64,000 nucleotides of DNA from Marinifilum breve (GTDB lineage Bacteria; Bacteroidota; Bacteroidia; Bacteroidales; Marinifilaceae): contig NZ_QFLI01000009.1 in the NCBI RefSeq assembly GCF_003202155.1, positions 124,001-188,000 on the forward strand, written 5' to 3'. Shown piece by piece: positions 8,501-19,000 of the stretch; within the stretch, counting starts at the first letter, position 1, and each line of letters opens with the position of its first letter. A program made the translations under genes and the position numbers. The notes beneath the pieces are model-generated. The model did not search any database and was not told where the DNA came from. It was given only the letters and a program-made list of their open reading frames with translations.

Positions 8501-10311
8501 GTAAGCATGGCTTCTTCTTCGTAAATCTGGCTGGTGATATCTTTCTTCTCCTCAAGTGAGGCCAACTTTTCTTCTACTTGCTGAACAAATAAATCGGTAT
8601 TCTCAAGTGTGGTACCTCCCGGAAGGTTGACGTACAGATTCAGGTCTTTGGTTTCGGTTTCTTCGGTAGAAATAAAGCTTAAACCTAAACTGATTAGCAA
8701 GGTGATGAAGAACAAACCTAAAGCACCTAAAACTGTTCTTCCCGGGTGACGCATACAAGATTTTAGCAATACCAGGTATATTTGTACCAATCGGTTGTGA
8801 TAGGAGATGTTTTCAAAGTTTATCTCCTGAAATTTTCCTTTACGCCTTAAAAAGCTGTGCGTAATCATTGGGATCAACAACAAAGCAACCACCAAGGATA
8901 CCAATAGGGTAGAAATAATGGAAACTCCAATGTGTTTGCCCATTAATCCGATTAGGAAATTGGATGAAAATACAAATGGTAAGAATACGGTTATGGTGGT
9001 TAGGGTTGCTGCAAATATTGAGCGCCAAACCTCCTTGGTACCTTGAATTACTGCCGTGTTTGCATCTTTCTTTTGTGCAGCGAGTCGGTATATGTTCTCG
9101 AGGACGACAATACTGTTATCGAGGAGCATACCAATGGCCAAGGCCATTCCCAACAGCGTTAGTGTATTGATACTAATTCCGTAGGCATAAAAGAAGTTAA
9201 AGGCAGTGTAAACCGAGATTGGAATTGCCAAAGCAATTGCTGTTACCAATCGCAAGTTTTTTAAGAATATCCAAAGGATAAATATTGCCAGAACACCTCC
9301 TACCAAGGCCAATTCAATGATTAAATCGATATTGGTTTTCATGGTTTCAGCCATATTTAGCTGAACAACCATTTCTACATCTTTGTTCTTTAATTCCTTA
9401 TTTAGATCATCAATTTTGGCAAGGGTAACCTCTGATAGTTCAATGATATTTGACTGAGCATCGCGGGTTAATTGCAGGGTTACTGCTTCCTTACCATTTA
9501 CACGACTGTAGGAAGTTTGAGTTTTTACCCCGTAATGAATGTCAGCGATATCCTTTAAACGGATATCTCCCTTTTCCTGTACAACCAACTCGTGCAGCTC
9601 GTTGATATCGGAGAATTGGGAAACAACATTAACAAAATTCAGTTGATCTTTATCGATCACTTTCCCTGCAAAACGTCGAATGTTGCCATTGTTATTCAGT
9701 GCTGTTCGAACATCGGATGGACTAATGCCATAGCTTTTACAAACGTCATCGCGAAGCAAAATTTCTACTGATTTTTCCCGACCGCCAAATATTGCAGCAT
9801 TGGCAATACCATCAATATTTTGAATTTTATCGAGGATTTCATTTTCTGTGATTTGTCGAACGCGGTCAACTCCACCACTACCACGAACCTGAATGTTCAT
9901 GAACATGTTGTTGAGTTGTTCCATATCAAACTTTAAAACCTGAACCTGAAATTCCTCGGGAAAATCTTTTTTGATTTCCTCTACCTTTTCGGCAAGTTTT
10001 AAATAGGCGTACTTGATGTTTGTGCCCTGTTCAAAAGAAATTTCAATGCTTCCGCGCTGCTGTCCTGCAGTTGATTCGATTTTCTCAACTCCCTCAAGGC
10101 TTCCAGCAACTCCTTCTAAAGGGATTATTGCCTGATTTTCCATATATCTAGGATCAACCTCGATACCAGTACCAACCTGAACAAAGAGCATAGGAAGGTT
10201 TGCATTGGGAATCAACTCGACAGGAAGCTGCTTGTAGGAAAAATATCCCAGCATACTTAATCCTGCGAATAGCATCGCAATTAAAACCTTTCTTTTTATA
10301 ATGAAGTTCAT
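5569..10311 (-). CDS. RND efflux permease fused to ABC transporter ATPase
   Basis: One uninterrupted 1580-codon frame. Residues 1 to about 1027 form a complete HAE1-type RND pump: start MNFIIKRKVL, TM4 motif GMLLDNSIVVLEN (D398, with Asn at the second relay Asp), periplasmic porter and docking regions, and TM10 VVNNGIIMID. A glycine-rich loop lies at 647-660. Two extra membrane segments (about 1041-1057, 1064-1085) follow. Next comes a soluble strand IQIRNLVKIY (1104-1113) that aligns with the N-terminal A-loop strand of the operon's own ABC ATPase, then about four membrane segments (1144-1164, 1171-1191, 1207-1228, 1234-1252). An ABC core closes the protein: Walker A GPNGAGKST 1316-1324, Q-loop Q1363, signature FSGGMKQR 1416-1423, Walker B ILVVDEP 1436-1442, H-loop H1472. 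All ATPase residues are intact. It is fifth after MFP and RND genes, 25 bases from the RND gene. I know of no characterised protein like this. Confidence 0.9.
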   Translation of the reverse strand: MNFIIKRKVLIAMLFAGLSMLGYFSYKQLPVELIPNANLPMLFVQVGTGIEVDPRYMENQAIIPLEGVAGSLEGVEKIESTAGQQRGSIEISFEQGTNIKYAYLKLAEKVEEIKKDFPEEFQVQVLKFDMEQLNNMFMNIQVRGSGGVDRVRQITENEILDKIQNIDGIANAAIFGGREKSVEILLRDDVCKSYGISPSDVRTALNNNGNIRRFAGKVIDKDQLNFVNVVSQFSDINELHELVVQEKGDIRLKDIADIHYGVKTQTSYSRVNGKEAVTLQLTRDAQSNIIELSEVTLAKIDDLNKELKNKDVEMVVQLNMAETMKTNIDLIIELALVGGVLAIFILWIFLKNLRLVTAIALAIPISVYTAFNFFYAYGISINTLTLLGMALAIGMLLDNSIVVLENIYRLAAQKKDANTAVIQGTKEVWRSIFAATLTTITVFLPFVFSSNFLIGLMGKHIGVSIISTLLVSLVVALLLIPMITHSFLRRKGKFQEINFENISYHNRLVQIYLVLLKSCMRHPGRTVLGALGLFFITLLISLGLSFISTEETETKDLNLYVNLPGGTTLENTDLFVQQVEEKLASLEEKKDITSQIYEEEAMLTISLVDDYREKQNLSIPGIKKNIMERLDGLPRSSFSWEPPARGRRFGGGGGDGFGGDDPFMEMLGIGSQQEKLIIKGQNFDKMLDLSEDLDYYLNQLTSIKNVNIRIPSKRPELILELDKQVMALYDIPVSSVLSELNSFQKEFSSNVVFKEGNEEYDIVIKTLGENPEITRNAQDLRKLSVRGTQGAEFELENISKFNFTDGLSTIKRTNQEKQLVVSYQFIDEVNDDKDLLTAARVEIDEIIGGMTLPSGLAVEIVHEENSLGEFGFLFLMAFILIFMILASVFESFNMPIVMMFSIPMAAIGSLVALILTGTSLMNANVFTGLIILLGIVVNNGIIMIDYSNVLRKRGYRQSRALMMAGLARIRPILITAITTIIALMPLALGRAEYVTQIGVPFAITVIGGLSLSTILTLVFIPTLYTGLQTSLNWMRNQPVWVKVIQFGIWIAGAYFIYTEVDSKIWQIIDLLVLLLSVPACIYFIQASLRKANEELIAADDELHIQIRNLVKIYDWDGRFMREWKSGLRVRERLGLKHSYTRLRDFLTLIWQLPLIAFMIFFIYFHLQSKFWLILLSINFQIMLLYFMAPIMEYKKHLVEKGKSKLGRIVINLFHKFIYWIFPLAVLAYFNSKYELIGLTIPVAVLWYFALLIKKTSDKIYREKININRLTGRFKGIRKFFYRFVLIIPIIGKQKVPFKAVKSVSFDIGNGMFGLLGPNGAGKSTLMRIVCGILEQSYGQITINGIDVREKREELQGLIGYLPQEFGMYENMTAWDFLNYMAILKKIHNTEVRTERVRYVLDAVHMLKNKDEKIGSFSGGMKQRIGIAQILLHLPRILVVDEPTAGLDPRERIRFRNLLVELSKKRIVIFSTHIIEDVASSCNRVAVMKKGELKYLGEPVHMAGIANEKVWMLKVSPEEFEQFKKEHVIIHHMRDNDHIRVRCLSDEDPGYGAVNTKANLEDAYLCLLNDTSDNKITMMNV

Positions 10312-10336
10312 ATATTAATCAGCTTTTAGCTTGTAT

Positions 10337-13300
10337 TTACTCTTTCACATATTTAATTCTCTCTTCCCTTGAATTGGTGATAAAACTTTGAATTCTATCG
10401 AAGGCAAAGTATACACAAGGAATTACTACCAAACTAAGAAGGGTAGAAGTAATCAAACCTGCAATTACTGCAATAGCCATTGGAGCTCTAAGTGCAGCAC
10501 TTTCGCCAAATCCAATTGTTAATGGAAGAAGAGCCAAAATGGTTGTTACACTGGTCATGATAATTGGTCGAATTCTATTCTCACCAGCCATGATAATGGA
10601 ATCGCGTAATGAGTTTCCTTGCTCCTTGAACTGGTTGATGGCGTCTACCAGAATTATGGAGTCGTTTACCGCAATTCCTCCCAGCATGATAATTCCGATG
10701 TAAGCCATAATGTTCATAGGAATCCCTAGTAGGAAGAAAGCCCAAACAGCTCCAACTCCTGCCAAAGGAATGGTAAGTAAAATGGTAAATGGATGAATTA
10801 AAGATTCAAACTGAGATGCCATTACCATATACACAAGAATTACCGAAAGCATTAGAGCAAAGCTAAGGTTCGACATGGATTCCTGTCTTTTTTGTTCTTC
10901 ACCAATTAATCCAATTTGGTAACCCGTTGGCAAGTCTACATTCGCTAATTTTTCATTGATCTTCCCAACAACCTGGTCAAATGCCATATCGCCATGAATA
11001 TCTGCACTGATTTTTCCGATTCGGTTTTGGTTTCTGCGAAGCATTTGTTTCGGCGATGAGGACTTTTCGATATGAGCAACTTCGTATAGAGGAATTTCTG
11101 AATTGCCATTCTGAAGCATTACAGAATTCAGTTCACTGATACTGATCTCAGGAAGTTGGACAGTGATGTCGCTCATTTCGCCACCATGCTCGTATTTGCC
11201 TGCTTGTTTTCCCATAAGCATGTCCTGTAATTGTCCGGCAATACTTTCGGTACTCATGTTAAAAATACCTGCTTTATAGCGATCAACCACAACATTAACT
11301 TCAGGAGCACCTTCTTCAATATTGGTTTGCACATTGGCCAGTTCAGGAATTGAAATCAAACTCTCCTTAATCTCATTCGATAAGCGTTCTAAAACCGCCA
11401 TATCTTTTCCTTTTACTTCAACTTCAATAGGAGCATCTTCTGTTCCAATAGTTGATTGTAATGCGGTTTCATCTCTTACAATAGATATTTCGGCATTAGG
11501 AACATTGCTGATTAATGTTCCAACATTGTTTAGAATTTCTTCTGAAAGAGAAATGTATTCTTTCTTCAATCGGATTTTGATATTGGCAGTATTCTCATTT
11601 TGGAAAACAGCTTTGTCGGTTGCACTTCCTGTATCAGGGCCAATTTTGCTGTAAACCGTTTCAATTTGATCGCCCATAGATTGCCAAAGCATCGATTCAA
11701 TGGCATCAACCGTTTTTGAGGTTCTTTTCAATTGTGTGCCTTCTTGTAGCTCTATATCTAAGCTAAACTCACCAACACCACTTTTAGGTAAATATTCATT
11801 ACCAACCATTGGAAGAATAAGTCCGGTTACAATCAGTAAAGCACAAGCACTAATAATTACAAGCCCTCTTTTATTTAAAAGCTTGCCTAACAATTCGCCA
11901 TACCATCCAATCTTAACAGATTTAAATTTGACCTTTTTCTTACTTCCCTTGTAGGCATAGTTAAAAAGCATTGGAATAAAGAGAATGGCTACAAAAAGAG
12001 AAGCAATCAATGAGAATGCAACAGTCCAGGCCTGATCTTTGAACAAGGCGCCAGAAGCACCATGCAAATATACAATCGGAAGGAATACCACAATGGTAGT
12101 TAACGTAGAAGCTACAATGGCTCCACCTACTTCAGAAGTTCCTTCAATGGCTGCATCTTTCACCGATAAGCCAAGTTCCATTTTTCTAAAGATGTTCTCA
12201 ATCACAACAATGGCATTGTCTACCAACATCCCTGCACCAAGAGCCAATCCACCCAAAGTCATAATGTTTAGACTAAGGCCATTAAAGTACATCAGGTTGA
12301 AAGTGGCAATAATAGAAACTGGAATTGCGAAACTTACGATAGCGGTAACTTTGAACCTGCGAAGGAAAATGAACAGTACAAAAATCGCTATCAAAACTCC
12401 GAGAAGAGCTGTTTCTTCTACTTCATCAATGGCTTTTTGTATAAACTGTCCCTGATTTTGAACAATGACGAATTGATATCCCGGCAAAGCTTTTTTAATG
12501 GATTCCATTGCGGTATCGAAATCTTCTACAGCTTTTACTGTATTCGATCCGGTTTCTTTGTAAATGGAAAGCCCTACACAGCGTTCACCATTTATTCGAA
12601 CAATATTTTGAGCCTGTTTGGGAACAAACTTTACTTGTGCTACATCTTTTAGTAGAATTGGCACCTTATTTTTAACAGGAACTTGGTTGCCCTGATTTGC
12701 ACCAGCTTGTGTTGGAAGGTTTGCTTGTAGGTTTTTAGTGCCAACAATTACATTTTCTATCTCCTCTATTTCTCGAATTAAACCAGCACCTTTGATGATG
12801 TACTTGGTACCCATTTCAACGATGCTTCCGCCGGATACATTTCGGTTCAGACTTTGAATTTTCTGAACAATTTGATCAACAGTCAGATCATGAGCATCTA
12901 GAAGATATTGGTTGGTTTCAATTCGAATTTCTTTCTCAAGTGCACCAGTTAATTCAACTTCAGCGATACCTTCCAATCTGATTAATTCATTTCGGATGTA
13001 ATTCTCACCAATCTTCCGTAGCTCATCCATATCTTTTATTTCCGGATGAAGCATTCCCATGATTAGAATAGGAGATGCATTAGGATCGTGCTGAGTGATT
13101 GTGAAATCGTCTAGCTCAGAATTTTGAGAATATGTTGTTAAAGCCTTTTGCAGGTCAAGAAAAGCTTCATCCATATCGCTTCCCCAGGTATATTCGACGG
13201 TTACACGAGCCGAACCAACCATACAAACCGATGAAACTTGACTTACACCCTTTTGCCTGATGGCCTGAGATTCTATACTTTCAATGAATTGTTTTTCTAT

Positions 13301-13477
13301 CTCTTCAGGAGGTCGTTCACCTGCCTTTATTTCCACAAAAATGCGCGGAGCATTCATTTCCGGAAATAGATCTACACTCAGTTTACCCAGCGAAACATAG
13401 CCTAATAGTAAAATGGCCAATACAATCATGGACACAGTTACTGGGTAATTAACTGAAAATTGAGTTATTTTCTTCAT
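10337..13477 (-). CDS. RND efflux pump permease (HAE1/AcrB-type)
   Basis: 1046 residues, the normal length for a single RND pump. Starts with a cytoplasmic helix and TM1 (MKKITQFSVNYPVTVSMIV). The TM4 motif GMLVDNAIVVIEN keeps one relay aspartate, and TM10 reads VNDSIILVD without the AcrB-type lysine, as in many Bacteroidota pumps. Works as a proton-driven exporter in the inner membrane with a membrane-fusion protein and outer-membrane channel, both encoded just upstream. It lies 6 bases after the MFP gene and 25 bases before the RND-ABC fusion, so the two pumps are likely co-translated. They may form a heterotrimer, as MdtBC does (inference). Confidence 0.95.
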   Translation of the reverse strand: MKKITQFSVNYPVTVSMIVLAILLLGYVSLGKLSVDLFPEMNAPRIFVEIKAGERPPEEIEKQFIESIESQAIRQKGVSQVSSVCMVGSARVTVEYTWGSDMDEAFLDLQKALTTYSQNSELDDFTITQHDPNASPILIMGMLHPEIKDMDELRKIGENYIRNELIRLEGIAEVELTGALEKEIRIETNQYLLDAHDLTVDQIVQKIQSLNRNVSGGSIVEMGTKYIIKGAGLIREIEEIENVIVGTKNLQANLPTQAGANQGNQVPVKNKVPILLKDVAQVKFVPKQAQNIVRINGERCVGLSIYKETGSNTVKAVEDFDTAMESIKKALPGYQFVIVQNQGQFIQKAIDEVEETALLGVLIAIFVLFIFLRRFKVTAIVSFAIPVSIIATFNLMYFNGLSLNIMTLGGLALGAGMLVDNAIVVIENIFRKMELGLSVKDAAIEGTSEVGGAIVASTLTTIVVFLPIVYLHGASGALFKDQAWTVAFSLIASLFVAILFIPMLFNYAYKGSKKKVKFKSVKIGWYGELLGKLLNKRGLVIISACALLIVTGLILPMVGNEYLPKSGVGEFSLDIELQEGTQLKRTSKTVDAIESMLWQSMGDQIETVYSKIGPDTGSATDKAVFQNENTANIKIRLKKEYISLSEEILNNVGTLISNVPNAEISIVRDETALQSTIGTEDAPIEVEVKGKDMAVLERLSNEIKESLISIPELANVQTNIEEGAPEVNVVVDRYKAGIFNMSTESIAGQLQDMLMGKQAGKYEHGGEMSDITVQLPEISISELNSVMLQNGNSEIPLYEVAHIEKSSSPKQMLRRNQNRIGKISADIHGDMAFDQVVGKINEKLANVDLPTGYQIGLIGEEQKRQESMSNLSFALMLSVILVYMVMASQFESLIHPFTILLTIPLAGVGAVWAFFLLGIPMNIMAYIGIIMLGGIAVNDSIILVDAINQFKEQGNSLRDSIIMAGENRIRPIIMTSVTTILALLPLTIGFGESAALRAPMAIAVIAGLITSTLLSLVVIPCVYFAFDRIQSFITNSREERIKYVKE

Positions 13478-13483
13478 GTGGAA

Positions 13484-14533
13484 TTACTTTACAATCTTAA
13501 TTTTTGAACGATTTCGAAGCGTTTCAAAGCCCTTAACAACCAATCGATCTTTCTTTTCCAATCCTGAAACAATTTGCACTTCATCTGGGTTTTCTAAGCC
13601 AAATTCAATTATACGTTCTTCTGCTAATCCTTTGTGAACAACAAACACAACGTTTCCTTTTTGTTTGTTTAGAATTACATTTTTAGGAATTACAAGTGCA
13701 GAATCTGCCTTGGCAACCACAATTTCTCCTTTGGCAAACATTCCTGGACGTAACAATAGTTTTGAGTTGTTGATATTAATTACCGCTTTGAACGAACGAG
13801 TTTCGGCATCAATGGCTGGTGAAAGTTGAGCAAGCACTCCATTTAAAGTATCGCCAGGGATGGTATAGTTTACGATATTAACTGGCTGACCAGTCTTAAT
13901 CATGGAAATGTTTTTCTCGGCAAGATTAATTTCCATGTGAAGATTGCTGTAATCCATCATACTTAGAACTGGAGAAGCAGCTTCAATTCTTGTGTTTTCG
14001 GTATAATAGTTTAGATTTGTAATCGTTCCTGAAAATGGAGCTTTTACTTTTAGTTTCTCCAATCGGAATATTGCATCCTCGTATGAATATTTGGCATTAA
14101 TCAATTCAATTTCAGCATTCTTTAATTCAGAAAGGGTTACGCCTCCTTTTTTGTAAAGTGACTGCTGCTTTTCGAAAGTCTGCTTCGAAATTTCCAATCG
14201 TAGCTCTAAGGATTTGATTTTGATATTATTTTCGTATTCCTTGTCTTCAAGCTGAATTACAACAGTTCCTTCTTTTACGTAATCTCCCAATTGGAATTTT
14301 CTTCCTGTGTTTGGATTGATTTGAAGTTGGTATTTTCCGGCAACTTCTGATTTTAAATCTACCGTCTTAATTGGTTCTACTGTACCTGTTGTACTGATGT
14401 ATTTTTCGATGCTTTTAGGTGCAATTTCCTTTACGGATACCTGAATTGCGATATCCTTATTTAAATCAGCTTTTTTATCATCGCAAGAAGCGAAAAGTGT
14501 AGCTCCCAAAAGTAAAATTGCAAGTCGTTTCAT
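13484..14533 (-). CDS. Efflux RND periplasmic adaptor (membrane-fusion protein), lipoprotein
   Basis: 349 residues from ATG 14533; an in-frame ATG four codons upstream (14545) is also possible. The start MKRLAILLLGATLFASC gives a classic lipobox. Architecture is that of HlyD/AcrA adaptors: lipoyl half (VEPIKTVDLKSEVAGK), a short alpha-hairpin (about 120-165 with coiled-coil character), second lipoyl half (KLKVKAPFSGTITNLNY), beta-barrel and membrane-proximal domain. Bridges the inner-membrane transporter and TolC-type channel. It sits between the channel gene (28-40 bases away, depending on start) and the RND gene (6 bases). Confidence 0.94.
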   Translation of the reverse strand: MKRLAILLLGATLFASCDDKKADLNKDIAIQVSVKEIAPKSIEKYISTTGTVEPIKTVDLKSEVAGKYQLQINPNTGRKFQLGDYVKEGTVVIQLEDKEYENNIKIKSLELRLEISKQTFEKQQSLYKKGGVTLSELKNAEIELINAKYSYEDAIFRLEKLKVKAPFSGTITNLNYYTENTRIEAASPVLSMMDYSNLHMEINLAEKNISMIKTGQPVNIVNYTIPGDTLNGVLAQLSPAIDAETRSFKAVININNSKLLLRPGMFAKGEIVVAKADSALVIPKNVILNKQKGNVVFVVHKGLAEERIIEFGLENPDEVQIVSGLEKKDRLVVKGFETLRNRSKIKIVK

Positions 14534-14573
14534 TGTTAAGGCCATTATATTTTGAATTAGTATTGATTTTAAA

Positions 14574-16067
14574 TTAGTTCATTTTTATGTTCTCTTGTAA
14601 CTCAAGTGGTACAAAAGATTGATCTTTTTCGAAATCCCAAAGTGATTGAATTTTAAGGTTTAATAGTTCAAGCTTGTATCTTATTAAAGAATTGGCAAGT
14701 TCCATTTTTTTCCCTGAAAGTTGATTTTGGAATCGCTCAAGGTCGATACTCGTTAAATCTCCGTTTCGGTACCTTTCCAGGTTGATATCGTAGGTTAACT
14801 GAGCATTTTTCTCATTTTGCTTGGCAATTTCTATTCGTTGGATGAGGTTTTGCAGGTTGCGATAAGTTTTTCGGATGTTGATGGTAATATCGTCTTTCAA
14901 ACTGTTTTTATCGATCTGTCTGCTTTCCACTTCCAATTCTGCTGCTCTGATTCTTGCTCTTCTTTCACCCCAATCGAAAATCGGGATAGAGAAAGTAACA
15001 CCAACTCGTGGGCTTTTAGTTGGTTTGTCGTAAACATCGGCCAGTTTTTTGTTATTTCCCATTATCCCCATTGAAAGACTGATATTTCCTTTAAATTCAT
15101 TAATTGATGAGGTCTCAATCAAGTCGAATTTTGCATTATTCAAATCAATTTCTCTTTGGGTAAGTTCCAATCTTTGGCTTAATCCATTTTTAATGGCTTT
15201 TTCAAGATCCACAATTACAGGAACGTATTGAATATTGGTAGAAACTGAGATGTCCTCGTAAAGAGAAATTCCTAGTAGTAGTTTGAAGTCATCTTTTGCA
15301 TTCTCAAGTTCAACTTGGTTGTTGTCCATATTAGATTTACTAGTTGCCAGGTTTAATTCTGCTTGGTATAATTCTTCCTTGGCCGAAAGTCCTCCTTCTA
15401 CTTTACTTGCAATAATTTCTTTGCTGATTTTCTGATTTTCGTATTCTTCCTCAGAAATTTTTAAGGCCATTTGTTTTTGGTAAATGTTATAGAATGCCTG
15501 ATTCACCTGACGCTCGATATTCAGCATCTGAATGGAATAGGAAAGAGTTGCATTTTCCAGATTCAACTCGTTTCGAGTTAGATCCATTTTGGTTTTGTTG
15601 AAGGTGAAAATTGGCTGATCGTACTGCATGTACAACGAATTGTTATAACCAGAATAAGAAGAACCACTTGCTTCTGATGAATTGTCCTGATATCCAAATT
15701 CATTTCGTAATGACAATTTACCATCTGTTAATTTAATAGGTTGAGAAACGGTAAAAGTTCCACTGGTACCTTTATTTTCTGAAGTATTCCAAGTAGAGAA
15801 ATACTCGTTGTAGGATTCGGTTTTCTCGTATGAAATAGGTGTAACATCAAATGAGAATCGTGAACGTAATGATGCCAACTGAGCATTCAAACGTTCCTTA
15901 TTCTGTTGCATATTTATCCTCGATTTTTTAATGTCAGGACTGTTGTCGAATGCTATTAAAAGGGCTTCTTCCAAAGTGAGTTCCTTTTGTGCTGAAGCAT
16001 AAAAAGAACCAATGAATAAAAATCCTGTTAAAGCGAATGTTTTTAATGTAAGCTTGTTAAGAATCAT
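14574..16067 (-). CDS. TolC-family outer membrane efflux channel
   Basis: 497 residues with an N-terminal signal peptide ending near YASAQ. Two repeats of the OEP family follow, with long amphipathic helices (LNLEN..., ELDLNNAKFDLIE, LELLNLKIQSLW) and strands such as SLSMGIMG. Expected to form the trimeric outer-membrane exit duct for the adaptor and pump in the same operon. Separated by 12 bases from the ABC-2 permease upstream, so one duct may serve both transporter types. Confidence 0.93.
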   Translation of the reverse strand: MILNKLTLKTFALTGFLFIGSFYASAQKELTLEEALLIAFDNSPDIKKSRINMQQNKERLNAQLASLRSRFSFDVTPISYEKTESYNEYFSTWNTSENKGTSGTFTVSQPIKLTDGKLSLRNEFGYQDNSSEASGSSYSGYNNSLYMQYDQPIFTFNKTKMDLTRNELNLENATLSYSIQMLNIERQVNQAFYNIYQKQMALKISEEEYENQKISKEIIASKVEGGLSAKEELYQAELNLATSKSNMDNNQVELENAKDDFKLLLGISLYEDISVSTNIQYVPVIVDLEKAIKNGLSQRLELTQREIDLNNAKFDLIETSSINEFKGNISLSMGIMGNNKKLADVYDKPTKSPRVGVTFSIPIFDWGERRARIRAAELEVESRQIDKNSLKDDITINIRKTYRNLQNLIQRIEIAKQNEKNAQLTYDINLERYRNGDLTSIDLERFQNQLSGKKMELANSLIRYKLELLNLKIQSLWDFEKDQSFVPLELQENIKMN

Positions 16068-16079
16068 GCTATTATAAGT

Positions 16080-19000
16080 CTATTTGTTTTCTACCCATTT
16101 AATTGCGTCGGCGAATAAGTATGCACCAACCGATTTGTTATTTAATTCAACTTTTGCGGTTTCGGGAGTGATATAGTAACTGCCCAAATAGTTCCATCCA
16201 TTTTCCAGCTCCTGATCGGATTTATTCACCTCCTCAAATCCATCTTCATGATAGATCTTAAAGTTATAATCGGTTTTTGTTTTTTTTCTTCGGCCCCAAT
16301 ATTGCTCAATCTTATTCACGTGACAGAACACATCGTAGTACCCAGGTTTTTTTAATTCAGGTTTCCAACTGGCACTTCTGTCTCCAGTACCTGTTTTTGT
16401 AAAAAATGCTGAGCGTACATACTTACCAAAGAAGCCCGATCTTAGTACATTTTTCCACTCATTTGGTGGATTCCAGGTTCTTAATCTGGCATATTCTTCA
16501 ATATCATCTCTTCGGCTATCAACCCATTGTTTTAATTGGCTCTTGTTAGAAATCTGAATGTATTCAAACCCTTTGTCTTCATTATCAACAACAAATTCAT
16601 TGGCATCTAAAACACCTTCAAATAAGTCACACTCCTGGGTATCATTAAAGAATTTGCTTCTTTTGGTATCGGCAAATGAAATAAAATCATAAACCAGACT
16701 GTTCGGAAGATTCTCAGAAAGGTGAGTGAAGACATTCATTCTGCCTGGTTCTGATGGAAATACAAAGCCCACTTCCTTAGCAGAATGAGCAGGAATAAAT
16801 ATGGATTTTGAGAAATCAGGTTTTTTGTTTCCTCCGCCTCTTCTTCTGAATCGGTTATTTTGTCCACCAGTTTCAATAATAACGCTTACAATTCCATCAA
16901 CCGATTCTGGATTGGAAATTTTAAATCGAATTTGATATTTGATATGATCACCATCTTTAACCTTGTAGGTTTGAAGATCTTTTAATAAAAAGCCAGGCAA
17001 TTTGGTCGTGGTGTACCAATCTTCAATTTCCGATTTTACAGATGAATTAAAGTTGGCCAACAAAAGGCTATCGAATTGAGAGAAATAGAACTTTTGGTGA
17101 CGATTTGATTCAATAAATTCTTTAAGCACCTTGTTGAATTTATCTTCGCCATATCTGGCTTTAAAAAGAGAGAACAAATGCTTGCCTTTTACTCTTAAAA
17201 TATCGTTTAATATGATTTGATCATCTAAATCATCTGCCTTAGGAATTTTTATATCAGCAATATCTCTAAGCGAAGAGTTTTTAAGAAGTAGATTAATTCT
17301 TTCGGCTTTGCTGATTCCTTGCCAGCGCCAACGTGAGAAGTTTTGTGATACTTCGTTATTTTCCTTGATATAAACCCCTAATGCAGTATTTAATGCAGGT
17401 ATTTCTTTGGAAGATATACCAGATGAATAAGAAAAGTAATTTGGGAAAATAGAGAATGTATTTCTATCGACATGGTCGAATTGATACCACTCATTTGATG
17501 GCGGCATAAAATTACCACGAATAAAGCGTTTAAAAATTCGTGCCTGCAGTTCTTCTTCTGAAACTTCTTCGTTATCTCTCTTCATTCGCTTTTCAAAGCG
17601 CTTTCTGCGATTTTTAAAATCAGTTTCTTCCATTACAACTCCTTTTTCAGGATAGAAAATAATTTCAGGTTGTATGGCATTACCGGCAACTGACCAATTG
17701 TGTTTGTCCAGCGAGAATTGAATTGGTACTTCGGCCATTGACAATCTTTTAAAAGGATAGGAGTAGCCATGTGAAGTTTCATACTCATTTTTAAGTTCTC
17801 GTATTAAAGATGGAAGGCTATCTTGAATGACATTAAAGTGTTTAAGGAAAAACTGATTTCCCGTGATTGAATAAATTGAATATTCAACCGAATCAACATC
17901 AATACTTTGTTTTTGATAATCTCCTATTAATAAACTGATTTGAGGTAAAGGGTACTCTGGTTCAAATGAAAATTCACCAGCATTTGTTTTGCTTCGCTTG
18001 CCTTGCGATACTGCTGTTAAGTTTTCCTGAGTCTTTACATGTAGTTTGAATTCTGCAAAATCAGGAGAATATAAACTTGGATAAAGAGAAGAATAACCCA
18101 CTCCTGAAATTGGGTACCAAAGTGCTTCGCTTGTAAGGCAAACAAAATCGTCTTTTAGGTATGAATTTCTTTTTCTAATTCTGAACATCTCTGCGGTAAA
18201 GTTGTCCCTTATCAAGTTAGGATCAGAATCTAAAAAGTGTGTTCTTTCATCAATTTTACCTGCATAATCGAATTGAATGTTAAGGTCTTTGTTTAATGCA
18301 ATTTTGTTCTTCGGAACAATTTTTATTAGTTGTTCGTTTCGAAGAAATTGAACAGGCTTGTTCTCGATTGATACAGAGTTGATTTTAAGTTGTGGGTTTA
18401 AACTAAATATTAGCGTATCGATACTTTGCTTAGAATTGTTTTTGGCTTGGATTTTTGCTGAAACTTGAATTTGATCATCAAGGTGTGTTAGGTGTAAGTC
18501 GCACTTGCTAACTTCAAGTTTTGCGTAATCAACATACTGGTTGTTTATTGAGATCAGCTTGTCTCTGTACTTTTCACTTCCTATTTTAATATCCAGATAT
18601 TTATAGCTTAGGCCACCTGCTATGGCAAAACTTATTAATGCCAAATAAATTGGTAATGAAACCAACCTTTTCGATTGAGGAAGACGTGGTAGTTTCCAAA
18701 TGGTAAATAGAATCAAGCCAATTCCTAAAAACAGATAGATTCCTCTGTGAATCGCCACTTCAAATATGTTTCCAAATCCGCCTATTGTTGAATTCATCAT
18801 GGGAATTTGGTAGGCGATATAATCGAATATTTGGTAAACTTTTGTGTTTAAATAAAAGATGGTTAAAGCGATATAACCCAATAAAATAATAAAGGTAATG
18901 GCTTGATTCTTTAGTAGAATCATCATGAAGAAAGCCAATCCCAGTATATAAATTAAGGTGGGAATTGATATTAAGAGAGGATAATATAAAAGTACCCAAA

